Shown: piece after piece, positions 1 through 11,144 of the stretch | Layout: the number at the start of each line of letters is the position of its first letter | Numbering within the stretch: position 1 is the first letter of the stretch | From: Hirundichthys speculiger | Taxonomy: Eukaryota; Chordata; Actinopteri; Beloniformes; Exocoetidae | Direction of reading: 5' to 3' | DNA length: 64,000 nt | NCBI GenBank assembly: GCA_018398805.1 | Contig: JAGFBZ010001902.1 | Span: 62,001 to 126,000, forward strand | The notes under the pieces: model-generated | What the model was told of the DNA's origin: nothing | The model's database searches: none | Seen by the model: the letters and a program-made list of their open reading frames with translations, nothing else | Translations under genes and position numbers: made by a program

Positions 1-180
1 ACCTACTGGGAAAGCCTGTGCTTAAACAGCACCTGTCCCTTGTATTTCCTGCCATAGCACACAGTTTCTCCAGAGAGAGAGCTGTTGTGGGAGTGTGCTG
101 GTGTGAACTGGTAAATGAGAAACATTGTAAAGTGCTTTGAAAAACCTTGACAAGGTTAAAAAGTGTAAGACCATTTACCA
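1..180 (+). repeat. 3' tail of a dispersed retroposon
   Basis: The stretch ends with a GTAAAGTGCTTTG-like segment and then two copies of a TTTACCA-type tail (ccatttaccatttac) near 170-186. That is the usual 3' end of a common teleost non-LTR retroposon. The upstream part, which may be coding, is too short to place in a family. Confidence 0.35.
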
Positions 181-186
181 TTTACT

Positions 187-2480
187 CTGTCACTGTTTCA
201 CTTGTGTCCTGTGGGCTTTGAGTGAATCCTTGACAATGTCAGTGACATCCAGTGGTAGATTTCATTTGTAGCCTGATTCCCTTCAAGGGGTGAAGTCTTC
301 TGGCACCACGCAAGAATTAGTGCCAGAACGGTACATTACTGTCTCCCAGTGATGTCTACCCATTAGCCTTGTGTCTATGTGGTAATGGTTAACAGATGAA
401 GATGCCACATAAGCCTTCAATGCTGAGGGAACCTGGCCAGCTTAATAAAACACTGTGGAAGAATCTCAGTATCTCTTCCAAAGGACACGGCAAACTTAGT
501 TAACTGAAAAGTTTGACCACCCAATGACTTTCAGATTTTCTACTACGTTCACATTTATTTGGCTGAACAACTCTCCTGGAGAGCTAGTCTCAAGTTCATG
601 GCTCGTACTAAGCATTCAAAACAGCAGGCCTGAGATGAGGGTTCATTGCCCCCAATGCTATTACCCCAAGCCTCTGAAGTCTCGCTTGACTGTTTCTAGT
701 GTATCAGAGCTCTCTCAGCATCTGGCCCAAAACTGCTGGCCTGGCACCTCTGGAAGCTTTTGTAGAGTTGGCATACGATCAGACATACACGTCTGTCCCA
801 GCTCCACCTAACATCGTGTGACAAGGCTGGACATCAGATGGCAAAGTTTTCTTGACGTCAGACCACTGACATAACAGGTTGCATCATTTGCCATCTCGGC
901 AGAGCCATGTACACACTTACCTATGTGTATTTTTGTGTTTAAGGCTAGGTCATGAAAGTGACAGCATACCTTAGCAACTAGAACTTCCAGCGAACTTACT
1001 AGGTTTTCCATATTTCAGTGCAAGCAACCAAAAACCAGTCAGTCAGGCTAATCTAACCATGAATGAAACCACTTCCTGAATTAATCCTGAAGCCAATAAA
1101 GATAAGCCTGGATTGCGGCTTAGCAATCAACCGTGATTGAAACAGTCAGAAGAACAATATAATGTTGAAACATTATCAAGGAAAAAATAGCCAACAGACA
1201 GGCAAATCTAACCTGCTGCAAATCACTGTGTATTAGTTAAGCAGTTAATACACTACTACTTCTAAAGTAACTCTCCAATGGGAAGTTGGAGGAATCAACC
1301 AGTACTACAAACTGTTTAAAACAAGTACTGTACCTAGTTAACAGACCAGCACAAGAAAACAATGCTTGAAAATCTCTAGACAGTAAGAAAGAAGGAGAGG
1401 TAAGGATAGCTTGTCTACCACAGAGAGTATAATGTTTGAGAAATATCATCATTAAAAGACAACGCTTTTAGTGTGAAAGCACATACATTCAGTTTGACCA
1501 AAGTTCTGAGTTTCATAGATAAAGGTCAGGCATTACTAACGAACAGAAGGAGTTTAGCGGTGGAGTTGCACACAAGTGCAGTCCAAGAGAGTTAGATCCA
1601 GTGCTTTGTGTTCTTACTTTCAGTATAAATTCAGTCCTTGAACAGTTCTGCTCACCACAAAAGTCAAAATGTGCTGCAGCTGTGAAATAACCTCGTACTG
1701 AAATACATTATTTAGAAAATCATGTTTGGTGCCACAGGAGAAAATGCAGTTTGTGTCCTTCAGCAAAAAGACATTGATTCTTATGTTACTTGTAGTAATA
1801 GTTCTAAATAGTTTGTGTTTTACAATGAGACAGCAAGAACACCCAAAAAGTTGGGATAACCTCTAAAAAGTTATCACTCATTTTGTCACAGTCACACTAA
1901 GTGCTGCGTGACTGTATTCTTGAATGCAGTTATTTTCTTGACCATGAACACACAGAAAAAGTGATGTCCAAGAACATAAATCAGTAGATTATATTTTGTG
2001 ACTGTTTCCATGCATCGAAACGTCCATAAGAATGTGCTGACAGAGCAAAACAGTCTTTTTTAAAGGATATAGCCAGAAAAGAACTCTGCAAACTATTTGT
2101 GACCTCACCTTTCTCCATTAAAAACATAATTTAGTCCCACATCTTCAGCAGGAACAACAGAGGGACAAAGAACATGCCTGATGTCAGGATAATTGGGGAA
2201 TTAGAGCTGTAAGGTCATAAATCACATTATCTCCCCGTACAAGCTCAACAATCTGACAAATGGAAATTACATTATTTTGCTCGCAAAAATAAATTAAAAC
2301 AAAGCCAAAATAAATGTATTTCAAAATCTCCACCTCCATAATATCAACAACATTAGACTTATTGTAGATCTCAGGATGGCGCTATTTTATTTTTACTCTT
2401 TGGGCATTTTTTAAAGTTAAAACGTGGTGGTAAAGCATGGTATTTAATACTGTTGCCTAACATCAAGAAGGTTGCTGTTT
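187..2480. other. intergenic, no gene recognised
   Basis: AT-rich sequence with only short open frames and no recognisable domain, splice-bounded exon or RNA gene. I see no strong repeat signature here. Confidence 0.4.
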
Positions 2481-2484
2481 CATT

Positions 2485-2795
2485 TCTTGCCAGGGGCCTT
2501 TTTGTGTGGAGTTTAAATGTTCTATCCGTGCTTTCGTGGGTTGTCTCCAGGTACTCCGGCTTCCTCCCACAACCCAAAAACATGTACATAAGGTTAAGTG
2601 GTGACTCTAAAAAGTGAGTGTGTGTGGTGAGTGTGTGTGGTTGTTCATCTATACGTCACCCTGCGATGGACTGGTAAACTGTTCAGGGTGCTCCCCCTGC
2701 CTTTTTGCTAGGAGAGACCAAGGACAGTCTCCAGCCAATCCCTGTGACCCTAAATAAGAATGAGCAGCTATAGATTATGGATGGATGGATGAATG
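2485..2795 (+). repeat. LINE/SINE-type retroposon tail with TGGA repeats
   Basis: The segment carries the very common fish repeat cassette: a 'tgtggagttt' start, 'tactccggcttcctccca', 'caaaaacatgtacat', a GT-rich stretch and 'ccctgcgatggactgg'. It closes with a short (ATGG)n tail at 2778-2791. Related pieces occur at 3850-4110, 6785-6885 and 35960-36050. It is a decayed non-coding copy. Confidence 0.7.
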
Positions 2796-2809
2796 AAAAA
2801 GAAACAGGG

Positions 2810-3845
2810 GGAAAAAATAACCTCATACAATATGTGTTGAATTTAAAGTTTGTCAGTGAATGGCACATGAAAGACATTAGAAGGAGACAAAGAAAAAATA
2901 GTGAAACAAGATAAGAGGCCACTTGGCTCTTTCTTGTCATAAGATGCAGGAGTAGATGGCAGCAGAAGAAGGTAATAAGGCAGCAAATTGCCCTGAGACA
3001 CAAATCCACCTCTCAAATTTTTCTTTCATTCTCAAAATCAAAACTGCATTACCTTCGAGGCAGCCTCAGTGGGCAAAGAGATATCCGAGGCCACCTGGAA
3101 CCCACTCCAAAGAGTTAGCCAAGACAATTTCTCTTAAATCACCTGGTATCTTAATCTGACAGCCTGACTCGATTACAAGGCGTAAAAATTGCTTTCCTTG
3201 CCACCAGCAGTCGTTGGGAAATTATCTTAATTGTGTCATGATTATGCCTCAAAGCTCTGGTGAGAGCTTTACGGCGCCTCTGTCAAACACAGACACTTCA
3301 TGAGTGTTGAAAGTGCGCCTTTATCAGCTCTCAAGAGGAGACAGGATGAAAGGAAAATACATTCATCTGCTCTCTTTTTAGTCAGTTCAAGTGTTTCACA
3401 TAAGCATGTACACATGTCACCTACAGAGGAGAGGAGAATTCTCAAAGACAGGTCATCTTGAGTAAGAAGGTAAAACACATTTAAGTGATTTCAACATATT
3501 TTTCCTCCATCATAAGATATTTGTTGCCGTTTTTATCTATATGCAGTAAACTGATTAGCCAGAATTGGGGTTTCTGACATGTTTGTCAGGGAAAAACAAG
3601 TGATATCACATGATAATCATTTTGATGAAGTTTGAAAAATAGATGGTTAAATTGCAACTGAAAACAATATCAGCATGTTAGATGAGATTGAAAATAGTCA
3701 TTCACTTGAGATATTACCTTTCTACCAGATGAAATACAACAACATTAATGTCACTTTAGGTCCCACTTAGATATCACATTTAAGTTTATTTGAAAAGCTG
3801 ATGCTGTTATTAATGCTGTCACCTCACATAAGATGGTTCCTGGTT
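2810..3845. other. intergenic, no gene recognised
   Basis: No family, exon or RNA gene recognised. Only short open frames are present. Confidence 0.4.
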
Positions 3846-3849
3846 CATA

Positions 3850-4110
3850 TAATGACTACATCCTTTCCGTGTGGGGTTTGTATCTTGGCACTCTACCTTT
3901 GCAGGAGTCCTCCCATAGTCCAGAAACCTGCCTGAACAGGTTGAGTGCTGATTCTGAAACATTAATAAGAGCAAGCGTGCATAGATGTGATCCAGTGACA
4001 GACTGGTGTTAGTCCAGGGGGGTGCCCTGCCTCTCACCTGATGACAGCTGGGATAGACTGCAACCTTCCACCTGCCCGCTTCACCTCTGGCAGAATAAAA
4101 CCTTGAACCT
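3850..4110 (+). repeat. retroposon tail, related to 2485-2795
   Basis: A diverged copy of the same cassette: 'gtgtggggtttgtat', 'cagtgacagactgg', then 'ctgatgacagctgggatagactgcaacc'-like sequence typical of the 3' region of this fish repeat. Confidence 0.55.
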
Positions 4111-5019
4111 TGAACAAGATACAGCTGGCCTAGAAAATCGATGAATAGGAAACAATGAACACATAGTACCAGTGAAAAAATGTGGGCACAGGTATTCATT
4201 CTTATAATGGATAGAGAGAGACAAGTGATTCACACAATTTTGGTGTAATGTGCTTGTCACTATTCAAAACTATACAATACTGCAAAACCTGCGCTCTTAA
4301 TAATGCTGAGAAAAACTTAACGTTGAAGAACGTTACTGACGGAGAGTGGAAAAGAACCAGCACTTTCAAAGAACCAAGAACAAAAGTGTTCTTATGTCAG
4401 ACTACCAGAGCTTCGACAAATGACACCAATAAATGCAAAGTTTCATCAACTCAAAGGCCAGCAAGTTTCAAAATATGGCCATGGAGTTCATAGGCAACAT
4501 CATATCAAAAGGTTAATGAGGTATCTTGCTCAATAAACTGGATGTCCAAGTCCATCCTCAACTCAGTTTTCCAAACACAAGTACACCCCAAAGTGCTTTA
4601 CAGAGCAAAAGGCATTAACCAGTTCCTACTGAATTCAGTAAAGTTACACAGATGGAAGAAAGAGCTCCATAAACATCTGTTTGAATGACAAGTTATTAAA
4701 AATGTCTTCAAGGCTCCTCACAGAAGTAACAGTGGCCAAGGTTATGCTATTCAAAATAATTAAATGGTTGGATTCTGAGTCTCTGAGGGTTATTAGGGTC
4801 AAACCAGTTACAGCCTGGACGAGTTGCCAGGACGTCCTAAACAAGACAAGCAACAATGCCTGTTTACACCAACTCCTAAAATCACTTAAAATCAGGTATC
4901 AGTATAACACTAATGTTTATGGTCAGTGGGAGGAAGCTAGAGTATGGGAGAAATCCCGTACAAGTGCAAGTAAAACATGTGCGACCCCAGTTGTTTTTTC
5001 TTTGTTTTTTTTTTTTGCT

Positions 5020-5290
5020 TTTACCTTTAGAGATTGCCACAACAGATGTCCAACATCATTTCCATCTTAACCTGTCTTCTGCATCTTTTTCTTACACCAG
5101 CCAACTGCACATCCTCTCTTAACACAATCCAGAAACCTTCCCTTTTGTCTTATCTCTTCCTGCTGGGCAGGTTCATGTCCAGCATCATTTTAACAATATA
5201 CCTCCTCTTTACATGTCCAAACCATCTCAGTCTAGCCTCTTTGACTTGATCTCCAAGATGCTGAAGCTTTGCTGTTCATCTGATGTCACT
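5020..5290 (-). repeat. RTE-like LINE fragment
   Basis: Read on the plus strand, the stretch contains 'cttacaccagccaactgcac', 'tcctgctgggcaggttcatg' and 'acatgtccaaaccatctcag'. These match a widespread teleost LINE region that usually reads this way in reverse orientation. No open frame remains. The family assignment is from memory of such repeats. Confidence 0.5.
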
Positions 5291-5429
5291 CCCAAATAAC
5301 AAAATAATAAAATATTAACATCTTCATGTCTGCTCCCTGTCTCTTGGTCAGCGCTACTATCTCCAAGTCCCTCAAGACAGTTTGGTAATAACCCCCTTTT
5401 ATGACTAAATGAGCACGTTATACGCCTTA

Positions 5430-5800
5430 TTGCACAACACCATTTTCAAAACAAACCCCACATCTGTAGTGCTCTTTCTTGGAAAAACAATTGCAGACAG
5501 TTTTTGAAGGAACTTGGCAGCCATGGTTATGATCTTCTGTGGCTGCAGGCTGCCTCAGATTCTTTAGTCTCTTGGTGTGATCCCAGAAAGACACAATCAT
5601 GTTGAGATCAAGGCGACATGGGAGGCATACCATCACTTCCACGACTTTTTAAGATGACGATATTTCCCAAAGACACGAGCTGTATGTTTGGGGTTGTGGT
5701 CATGCCGCAGAATAAATTTAGAGACCAATCAGAAACCACCATGTTCATACTGTATAATGAGAAAGTATTTGCACATTTAAAAAAATATATATATATATTT
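5430..5800 (-). pseudogene. Tc1/mariner transposase remnant
   Basis: In reverse translation, two short blocks resemble the catalytic region of Tc1-like transposases: an RHDHNPKHT-type block around the second acidic residue near 5700, and a 'DLNMIVSFWDHTKR' block near 5570-5610 corresponding to the usual SPDLNPIE..W segment. The final acidic residue of the DDE triad is not conserved and the frame is broken, so the copy is dead. No terminal repeats were identified. Confidence 0.6.
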
Positions 5801-5839
5801 ATATATATTGGGTACTATTAATTCTGACCAAATGCCAAC

Positions 5840-5960
5840 TCAGTTTGAAGACATGCAGACTCAGACTGACTCAGACTCTTAGACTGATGAAGCTACTTGG
5901 ATAAGTAGTGAAACATTTTTCAAAATGCGAATAAACTAAATAGCCATCCATTTGTGTAAT
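5840..5960. repeat. short dispersed fish repeat
   Basis: Contains the 'actgatgaagctacttggataagtag(t)gaaac' phrase that recurs in teleost non-coding DNA. The parent element is not identifiable from this fragment. Confidence 0.4.
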
Positions 5961-5995
5961 ATTGGGAAAAATTAGAAATGTCCTGACTTAAGAGG

Positions 5996-6460
5996 ATGCA
6001 GAAAAATCAATCCATGTCTTTGTTACCTCTGAATTGTTGCAAAGCATTGCTTTCTTGCTGTACAAAAAGTAGTATTAAAAACTTTCATCTGGTCCAAAAT
6101 GCTGCAGCAGGCGTATTAACTAGAACTGGGAGCTGCGAATCACATTTCACCTGTTCTAGCTTCATTTGTAGCTCTCTGTTAAATCTAGAATTGAATTCAA
6201 AATATTGCTTCATTACAAACAAAGTCTTGAACAATAAAGCTCCAACATATCTGAAAAACCTCATTGTTTCATGCTGTCCTAGTATAACGTTCTGCTCCAT
6301 AAATTTAGGTTTACTTGCTTTTTCCAAGAGTCTGTAGGTCTAGAAAGGGTGGCAGAGTTTTTTAGCTCTGAGGTTCCTCTATTATGGAATCAACTTCCAG
6401 GCTCAGTCAGGGAGGCAGACTCCCTCGTTACATTTAAGATTACTTCAGACCTTCCTTTTT
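5996..6460 (+). pseudogene. LINE-2 reverse transcriptase C-terminal remnant
   Basis: The open frame starting at 5996 contains 'KSSIKNFHLVQNAAAGVLTRT' and 'NKAPTYLKNLIV', and further on 'VPLLWNQLPGSVREADSLVTFK'-like sequence in another frame. These are the C-terminal hallmarks of fish LINE-2 reverse transcriptases (QNAAARVLT..., the LNNxAPxYL motif, RxADSLxxFKxxLKTFLF). Frame shifts and stops show it is a fossil. It continues into LINE-2 3' UTR sequence. Confidence 0.8.
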
Positions 6461-7203
6461 AATAAAGCCTTTAACAATGTTGTCTCTTTGACCATCTTTT
6501 GGTTATGCTGCTACAGTCCTAGGCTGCTGGGGGGGGCTCTCATTATGTACAGAGTATCTTCTTATTGTCTCTCTTATCTCAGTTTAAGACTGTCCTGGAT
6601 TCATTGTCTATCTTCTGTAGCATCTCTCCCTTCTCCTTCTGCAGGTCTTACCAGCGTTGATGGTTCCTACTGTTGCTGCTGCTCCTGTTCTTCTCTGTAT
6701 TCGTCATGACAGCCAGTACAGTCATGCAGTAGTTATCACTGACACTTCACAGCAAGAAGGCTCAGTTGGATCTCAGTTCAGCTGGGCCTTTCTATGTGGA
6801 GTTTGCACGTTCTGCCTGTGTCTGCATGGGTTTTCAACCAGCTACTCCGGTTTCCTCCCCCCCAAAAACATGTGTAGTCTAATTGGTAATAATAAATCCC
6901 ACCCAGGCTTCCTTTACATCAACTATAATGTTATTTTGATTTGTAGAAGTATAATCTAGTCCTCTGACCATCTCACCTCAGTGCTGCTGCCTGCATCTGT
7001 TTATATAGTAATTTCATTCATCATTTGTTAGCTCTCCTCACACTGTCCTCCATCCTCTCTGTCCTGTCTCCCCTTTCTTTTTCTTTCTTTACCCAGCTGG
7101 CCTTCAACAGAAAGGTCCCCCCATATGAGCCAGGTCTTGCTCAAGGTTTCTTCCTCAAAGGGGAGTTTTTCCTTGCCACTGTTTGGGTTAAAGCAGTCCT
7201 TCT
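6461..7203 (+). repeat. LINE-2 3' UTR, interrupted
   Basis: The sequence follows the LINE-2 3' UTR seen again at 15440-16300: 'ttaccc(a/g)gctggccttca', then a tract ending 'caaggtttcttcctc', then 'ttgccactg(t)ttggg'. A retroposon-tail fragment ('tgtggagtttgcacgttctg', 'tactccggtttcctc') lies at about 6785-6885 inside it. The LINE-2 stops near 7203, where an hAT-like terminus begins. Confidence 0.7.
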
Positions 7204-7330
7204 CAAATAGTGGGGCGCGACCCCCAGGGAAGGGGGGCGCGTGGGGGGGGTGCTCTCAATGTTGCGCAGAGTATAATGTGTGCAGGGAGTATTAGCTATA
7301 TTGTGTCGGCTTTTTTTGCACGGACATGCG
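7203..7330. mobile_element. hAT-like terminal fragment
   Basis: Begins 'cagtccttctcaaatagtgg' and continues with 'ggcgcgaccccc', the usual left end of a vertebrate hAT family whose termini read CAGTGGTTCTCAAA. Only this end is recognisable; no matching right end or 8-bp duplication was found. Confidence 0.45.
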
Positions 7331-8700
7331 CACACAACACAAAGCAGGAGATATGAGGGAACAAACCCTTTAATTAACAGTCACACACAAACTTTATGTA
7401 CGTTTCATTGTTTTCATTAGCTTGATTTTGAAATTTCACAAGCAATTTGTAATTGGCATTATGATCATTATCCACAGTCCAGTGCCTGGTTTAAATTATA
7501 AAGGTGACAGACTTTAGGAAGGCTAATACTTTAATTGATCTCAGGAATTTGTCCCTGTATGTCTCTCTTCATTATTCCAGTTGTTAAGATGATTAGAAAC
7601 GACTGACCTCACAAAGAAGATCACAGTAAAATCAGTAATGAGGGTGATAGTCTACAGGCATATAAAGTTCCATTCAGGTCATGTGGGTTTCTTTCACAGT
7701 GTCGTGACCGTTTCTGAGCCATGGTTTGATAAAGCAGGCGGTCGTTAGAAGAGCTTTCTGGTTGGAGAGTGTTTTGGAGCAGGTTGAACTGTTGGGCGTT
7801 TCTTCAGTAAAAGTATTGATTACTTGAGAAAACTAGGTCTACTTTATTTTAATTACACTCAATCTATCAAGAAAGCATACAAGGTAATTCAAAACATCTA
7901 TGACAACAGGAACAACAGGAAAACAATGATTGCTTTTGAAAAATCTACATTTAAAATCCAAATTCAATTTTTACAAAATAATAATAATAATAATGATAAT
8001 TTTTACTTTATTAAAATTGTTTTGAATTCTGAATTAATTTAGATATCTATATTTTACTGGCCAGTAGATGGTAGCAAAAACAATATTTCCATTTTTATAT
8101 TCCCAAAGATGTTTCACCAAAAATACAGTAAATGCAGAATGGTCGATGTTTTCAACACATTTCTCACATTCCTGTCAGATGCTTTGTTGCTGATAAAGAG
8201 ACAGTCATGTGTAGGCTGCATTTAAAAATAATAAATAAATAATAAGATGTAGTCAGTTAAAATCACAGGTAATTTCAACAAAAGCCACTATGTGCCACCT
8301 ACCAAGCTGTAAATATTGCTGTCGCATGCATCTATTCACCCACCTAAAGTTTTGCATCCATGTATCTTGTTGTCAGTGATGTTTTACTGTTGAAGTTCAC
8401 GAGTGACTGAATCACTAGTCATTCTGAATTTTTACCTTTAATAGGAAACTTAATTGTTTCATTACAACTACTTTTATTTTTGATATCTAACCTCAGCCTT
8501 ATGCTCAGTGTATTCTCACATTAGCAGGAATAATTAAATTTTGTGACATTTTTATCTTTTATTTTCTGTTGAGGGAAAGCTTTATTAAATAAATCAATCA
8601 TTTATTAAATATGATGTTGAATCTGATTATGTGGCATTCAAAGTAACAACATGGACAACTTGATGTTCTCTACTTGATGCTCCCAAATACACAATCCTAA
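7331..8700. other. intergenic, no gene recognised
   Basis: AT-rich, with an (AAT)n run near 7978-7994 and no recognised coding or RNA gene. A CTCF-like core (ccagtagatggtagc) lies at 8061-8075. Confidence 0.35.
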
Positions 8701-8741
8701 AGCACCCCGAGTGTGCTCAAAACTTTCCCGCCGGCAGCTCC

Positions 8742-8777
8742 TCAAGTACACCAGACTGCAGCGTCTGGTGTACTTGA
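8742..8777. repeat. perfect 14-bp inverted repeat (hairpin)
   Basis: Arms 8742-8755 (tcaagtacaccaga) and 8764-8777 (tctggtgtacttga) are exact reverse complements around an 8-base loop. It is followed directly by a retroposon-type end (aatttcccacttgggg..atcaataaagt). Confidence 0.85.
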
Positions 8778-8830
8778 AACTTGAATTTCCCACTTGGGGG
8801 ATCAATAAAGTATATTTGATTGATTGATTA
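8778..8830 (+). repeat. LINE 3' end with ATTG tail
   Basis: 'gaatttcccacttgggggat' followed by 'caataaagta' and a (ttgattga)n tail is a common LINE terminus in fish genomes. Confidence 0.55.
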
Positions 8831-9149
8831 ATTAACAAGAGCCCAGATCATAAGAGGGGAGCTGCAGTTAACAAATGTGACTAATAGCTGGACTTTGAGC
8901 CACCAGGCTATTCCTCTGAGGTCACTTATTGGAGTAAGCAGGGTAGGCATTGGGATGAAAGTATGCAGTTAGTGCTAGGCAAATCTCCTCATCACCAGCT
9001 TAAATAAATTGAGGAAGTAAATCCCCCTAGACCGCAACTTCAGACCTGTGGGATGGAGAGCTGGTCCTGGTGACAGACTCTGCTAGTCAGAAACTGAACC
9101 GCACCTGGGGAATCTGACACACCTTACAGAGTAAGCACATGCCTATTTC

Positions 9150-9960
9150 TCATCTTGTGCAGAAATACAATACTGGACAAAAGCAATTTCGAGAATATCT
9201 TCAGATTAAAACTAGTACATGCTAAAATGAATAAAAAACCTAAGCTCAGTCTATTACCATTGATCCTAGAATTTACTAGAACCTCTAGTCATCAAAAAAT
9301 CTTGTTAAAAGTTTATAAACTAATCTTAACAACTGACTGTACAATTTCGGTCCCTTCAGTTAAATGGAAGCAGGACTTAGAACTCAGGCCCAATTAAGAA
9401 TTCTGGCCCCAAATTTGTAAAAATATATTTTATTCAGCCACTAACATAAAGTTACAACTCATACAATACAAAATGCACTTTACCGGGAAAAAAATGTTTA
9501 AAATGGACTTTAGAGACACAAAAATCTGCTCACATCGTACACAGAATGCTGTTGATTCCTACTTTCATCCCATGTGGGAATATACACCAGTTAAAACATT
9601 TTGGCTCAATATTATTAAAACTCTCTCCCAACTTCTGGATTGTAGCATCCCAATATCACCTTCTGTTTATTGAGAGACTCCTCCATGATCACCCTGGATA
9701 ATAACTCTCTTTATCGCCTTAATCATTATCATAAAAAACAATCCTCGTGAATTGGAAAACAAAAAACTCCAACATTATTCTCTGGAAAATTCTATTAATC
9801 GACTTCATTGCAATGGAAAAACTGTCAGCCGCAATAAAAAAATCAAAAAGACAGTTTTGATCAAAATTGGGACAAAATTAGTAGATCTTTACATCTATAA
9901 CATAAATCGTCCCCAAATGACCTGTGACTGCGCAGTATGGTTTGGTAATTCTTTGACTGT
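9150..9960 (+). pseudogene. Tx1/L1-like LINE ORF2 C-terminal remnant
   Basis: Several adjacent open frames (9155-9397, 9473-9673, 9752-9970) translate to pieces resembling the C-terminal part of L1/Tx1-clade ORF2. They include an 'SVKWKQDL' block, then 'ICSHRTQNAVDSYFHPMWEY' with 'KTFWLNIIKTLSQLL', then 'LFIALIIIIKN'-like sequence. The order and spacing match the family, but frames change and stops intervene, so the copy is inactive. It continues into a GC-rich 3' UTR. Confidence 0.65.
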
Positions 9961-10184
9961 GGGAGGATAAAACAAACACACAACTTCAACAAAGACTTCT
10001 CAAGTCCACTCCCACTACAACTGCCCTTAGTTAGCTCGATCTCCTTCAGCCTGAGAATCCATCGATATAAATTTATTGGTCCTGGGGGAGGGATAAGAAT
10101 GGGCATAGAATTTTACAAGGGATTACTGTCATCTTTGCTATCAAACCACATGTGTATTTCCCTTTAATGCCTCATCAGAGTTGT

Positions 10185-10510
10185 ATCAAGGTGCTTGGGG
10201 GTGGTGCGGGCAGGCTGTGGGGTGTCTCCCCTCGCCGCAGTGTGTCTGGTTTTTGGTGGCCACGGCGGCCTGGGTGCTCTTCCTGAGGTCGCGGTGGGTA
10301 TCTGGTTACTTGGCTGCGTTGTGCTTGGGCCTCACATGGGCGTTGGGGGGCCTCGGTGGTGGTGGGGGCCTTTGGATGTGGGGTTGCGCCCCATGGTGCT
10401 GCCCCGATGGCTGCTCTGGCTCCCCATGGGTGGAGGGGAGCCAGGGCCATCTTTGCCCTCCATCGTTTCTCCCTCACAACCATAAAACACCCAAAAAACA
10501 CCCAAAAAAT
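10185..10510 (+). repeat. GC-rich 3' UTR of the Tx1/L1-like LINE
   Basis: A sharply G-rich block ('gtgcttgggggtggtgcggg', 'tcggtggtggtgggggcc') lies directly after the ORF2 remnant and resembles fish L1-type 3' UTRs. The open frames inside it are low-complexity by-products. The element is split by a MITE at 10516. Confidence 0.5.
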
Positions 10511-10515
10511 ATATA

Positions 10516-11139
10516 CCGTATTGCCCCAAATATAGGACGATATTTTATTCTAGAAGTCATATTCTCAAAAATTGGGTTCGTCTTATAATCGAGGTCTAGA
10601 CTTTTCTATTGTAATTACACATCTGCGCCACTAGATGGAGTCGCACCTAGGTAACCAGTGAGAATGGAGGAACCACGCAGCCAACTCGAGCAAAGGGCTT
10701 TGAAAGTTGTTGGAGTCCAGAATTAGTGTTTTACAGACTGAATTATTTATGTTGTTCTTGACTAAAATTCGACTTCAATAGTTATGCAGTTATTGAACTA
10801 CATGGTTGTAGCTTATTCAGAGTCATATTCTCAGATTTGAAGAGAACAGTTTATTAAATAGTACCATACCTTGATCTTAAATAACATGGAAATCTGACAC
10901 GCAAGTGTGATACCATACTTCTGAAAAAAGATAAGATCATTAAAATGTTTAACAATACAGTAGAATGTTATCTCTGTGGGAGTTTTTCCTATAGTTTAAT
11001 TGTACAATAAAAAAAAAGTTGTTTTATGAATAGCCTTATTGCCTTCATCATATTCATCATATTTTTATTTTCCCAAAATTATATTTGAAAAATAGGGTCG
11101 TCTTATAATCAGAGTCGTCCTATATTTGGGTCAATACGG
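10516..11139. mobile_element. TA-flanked MITE, copy 1
   Basis: Left end 'ccgtattgccccaaatatag' and right end 'tatatttgggtcaatacgg' are inverted repeats flanked by TA on both sides (10514-10515, 11140-11141), as expected for a Tc1/mariner-class non-autonomous element. Inside the left arm lies a CTCF-like core, 'ccactagatggag'. It has no coding capacity. A second, inverted copy sits at 57057-57531 in farp2 intron 2. Confidence 0.8.
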
Positions 11140-11144
11140 TAAAT

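Noticed and set aside
10181..10588. Open frames of 96-135 codons on both strands in a GC-rich block
   Set aside because: Overlapping frames on both strands are low-complexity Gly/Trp/Pro-rich products of a LINE 3' UTR, with no domain and no splice signals.
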